A stretch of DNA of 64,000 nt, taken from NCBI RefSeq assembly GCF_000190755.2, contig NZ_JH109153.1:991872-1055871 (forward strand), in the 5' to 3' direction. A program made the translations under genes and the position numbers. This DNA is from Methylobacter tundripaludum SV96. GTDB lineage: Bacteria; Pseudomonadota; Gammaproteobacteria; Methylococcales; Methylomonadaceae. Positions 63,629 through 64,000 of this stretch are shown one piece after another. Position 1 is the stretch's first letter; the number at the start of each line of letters is the position of its first letter. The notes beneath the pieces are model-generated. The model saw only the letters and a program-made list of their open reading frames with translations, did no database searches and was not told the DNA's origin.

Positions 63629-64000
63629 ATGGAAAATAAAACCGGAATATTGACTGTTATCGCGCTGCTCATCAGTGGTTTGCTCATTGCACTGGTCGTC
63701 TGGTGGCTGGCGTGGCGCGAACCGCCTTTTCCCGAAGGACTGGTTCAGGCTAATGGCCGCATCGAGGGCGATCATTACACCGTGGCCGGTAAATGGCCGG
63801 GACGCGTCACTGAATTGCTGTCCAGGGAAGGCGATCCGGTTGAAAAAGGCCAAATTCTGGTCAAACTGGATGATGTCCAGACCCGCGCCCGATTAGATCA
63901 GGCCAAATCGGCGGTGGATGTCATTAAAGCAAAGCTCACGGCCGCGCAGACATCGCTGGCAATTTTCAAGAAAAACATCCCGTTAAAGGTAGAAACGGCT
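63629..64000 (+). CDS. HlyD-family membrane fusion protein, 3' truncated
   Basis: 124 codons are visible before the right edge. A membrane anchor lies at ~8-28 (LTVIALLISGLLIALVVWWLAW). RIEGDHYTVAGKWPGRVTELL and GDPVEKGQILVKLDDV form the first lipoyl half, then the helical hairpin begins (QAKSAVDVIKAKLTAAQT). The start lies 22 bases after the TolC-like gene, so they are probably one operon. The partner transporter (ABC or RND) should lie beyond the window. Confidence 0.85.
   Translation, partial: MENKTGILTVIALLISGLLIALVVWWLAWREPPFPEGLVQANGRIEGDHYTVAGKWPGRVTELLSREGDPVEKGQILVKLDDVQTRARLDQAKSAVDVIKAKLTAAQTSLAIFKKNIPLKVETA

Overview
The window reads as one piece of chromosome from a Gram-negative bacterium of intermediate G+C. 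Evidence is outer-membrane proteins, TonB-dependent and TolC-type proteins, an outer-membrane polysaccharide exporter, and an acyl-CoA dehydrogenase of the long FadE type. Gene content and the many dispersed palindromic repeats fit a gammaproteobacterium, possibly of the Methylococcales type. That placement is inference, because no methanotroph marker gene lies in the window. I saw no rRNA, tRNA, CRISPR array or intact transposon.

Bases 1 to about 36,300 are mainly a surface-polysaccharide locus on the + strand. It starts with nucleotide-sugar enzymes: an N-acetyltransferase, a Gfo/Idh/MocA oxidoreductase, two DegT-type aminotransferases, a PglD/NeuD-type acetyltransferase and an SDR epimerase. 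Next come a Wzz/GNVR chain-length protein and its tyrosine kinase. Then come six glycosyltransferases, an asparagine-synthase-like amidotransferase, an O-antigen polymerase/ligase-like membrane protein and a NodB-like protein. Two secreted proteins on the - strand (a beta-helix protein and an FN3/PKD/LamG protein) interrupt the run. After them follow a Wzx-type flippase, a UDP-sugar dehydrogenase, a short Wza-like exporter and an outer-membrane barrel. Together they form most of a Wzx/Wzy pathway; the priming transferase is not in the window. Decayed genes lie between the working ones: a collapsed nucleotide-sugar dehydrogenase, a glycosyltransferase stub and an IS256-type fragment. This suggests repeated rearrangement.

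Inside this locus sits a protein-sorting pair at 30376-32707. It is a small His-rich protein with a PEID-type C-terminal sorting signal, followed by a fused exosortase/CPBP protease (exosortase E type). This is the most distinctive system in the window.

Bases 36,400 to 48,300 are on the - strand: a DUF1003 protein, an LTA-synthase-like sulfatase, FadE, a fused 3-hydroxyacyl-CoA dehydrogenase/enoyl-CoA hydratase, a thiolase, and a fused acyltransferase-alpha/beta hydrolase. The gaps between these genes are packed with inverted repeats, and one repeat unit appears to lie inside the fadB-like reading frame.

Bases 48,800 to 58,700 hold an AT-rich DUF917 gene (+), a frameshifted TonB-dependent receptor next to two periplasmic binding proteins, a GlpD/glycerophosphodiesterase pair, a DUF2971-like protein, a glutathione S-transferase and a broken YceI gene. 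The GlpD pair, the fad genes and the acyltransferase-hydrolase suggest a lipid and glycerophosphodiester turnover neighbourhood.

Bases 58,700 to 64,000 hold efflux genes: EmrB/EmrA-like proteins (-), divergent from a TetR regulator, a TolC-like protein and the start of a second HlyD-family adaptor (+). Overlapping palindromes lie just upstream of emrA.
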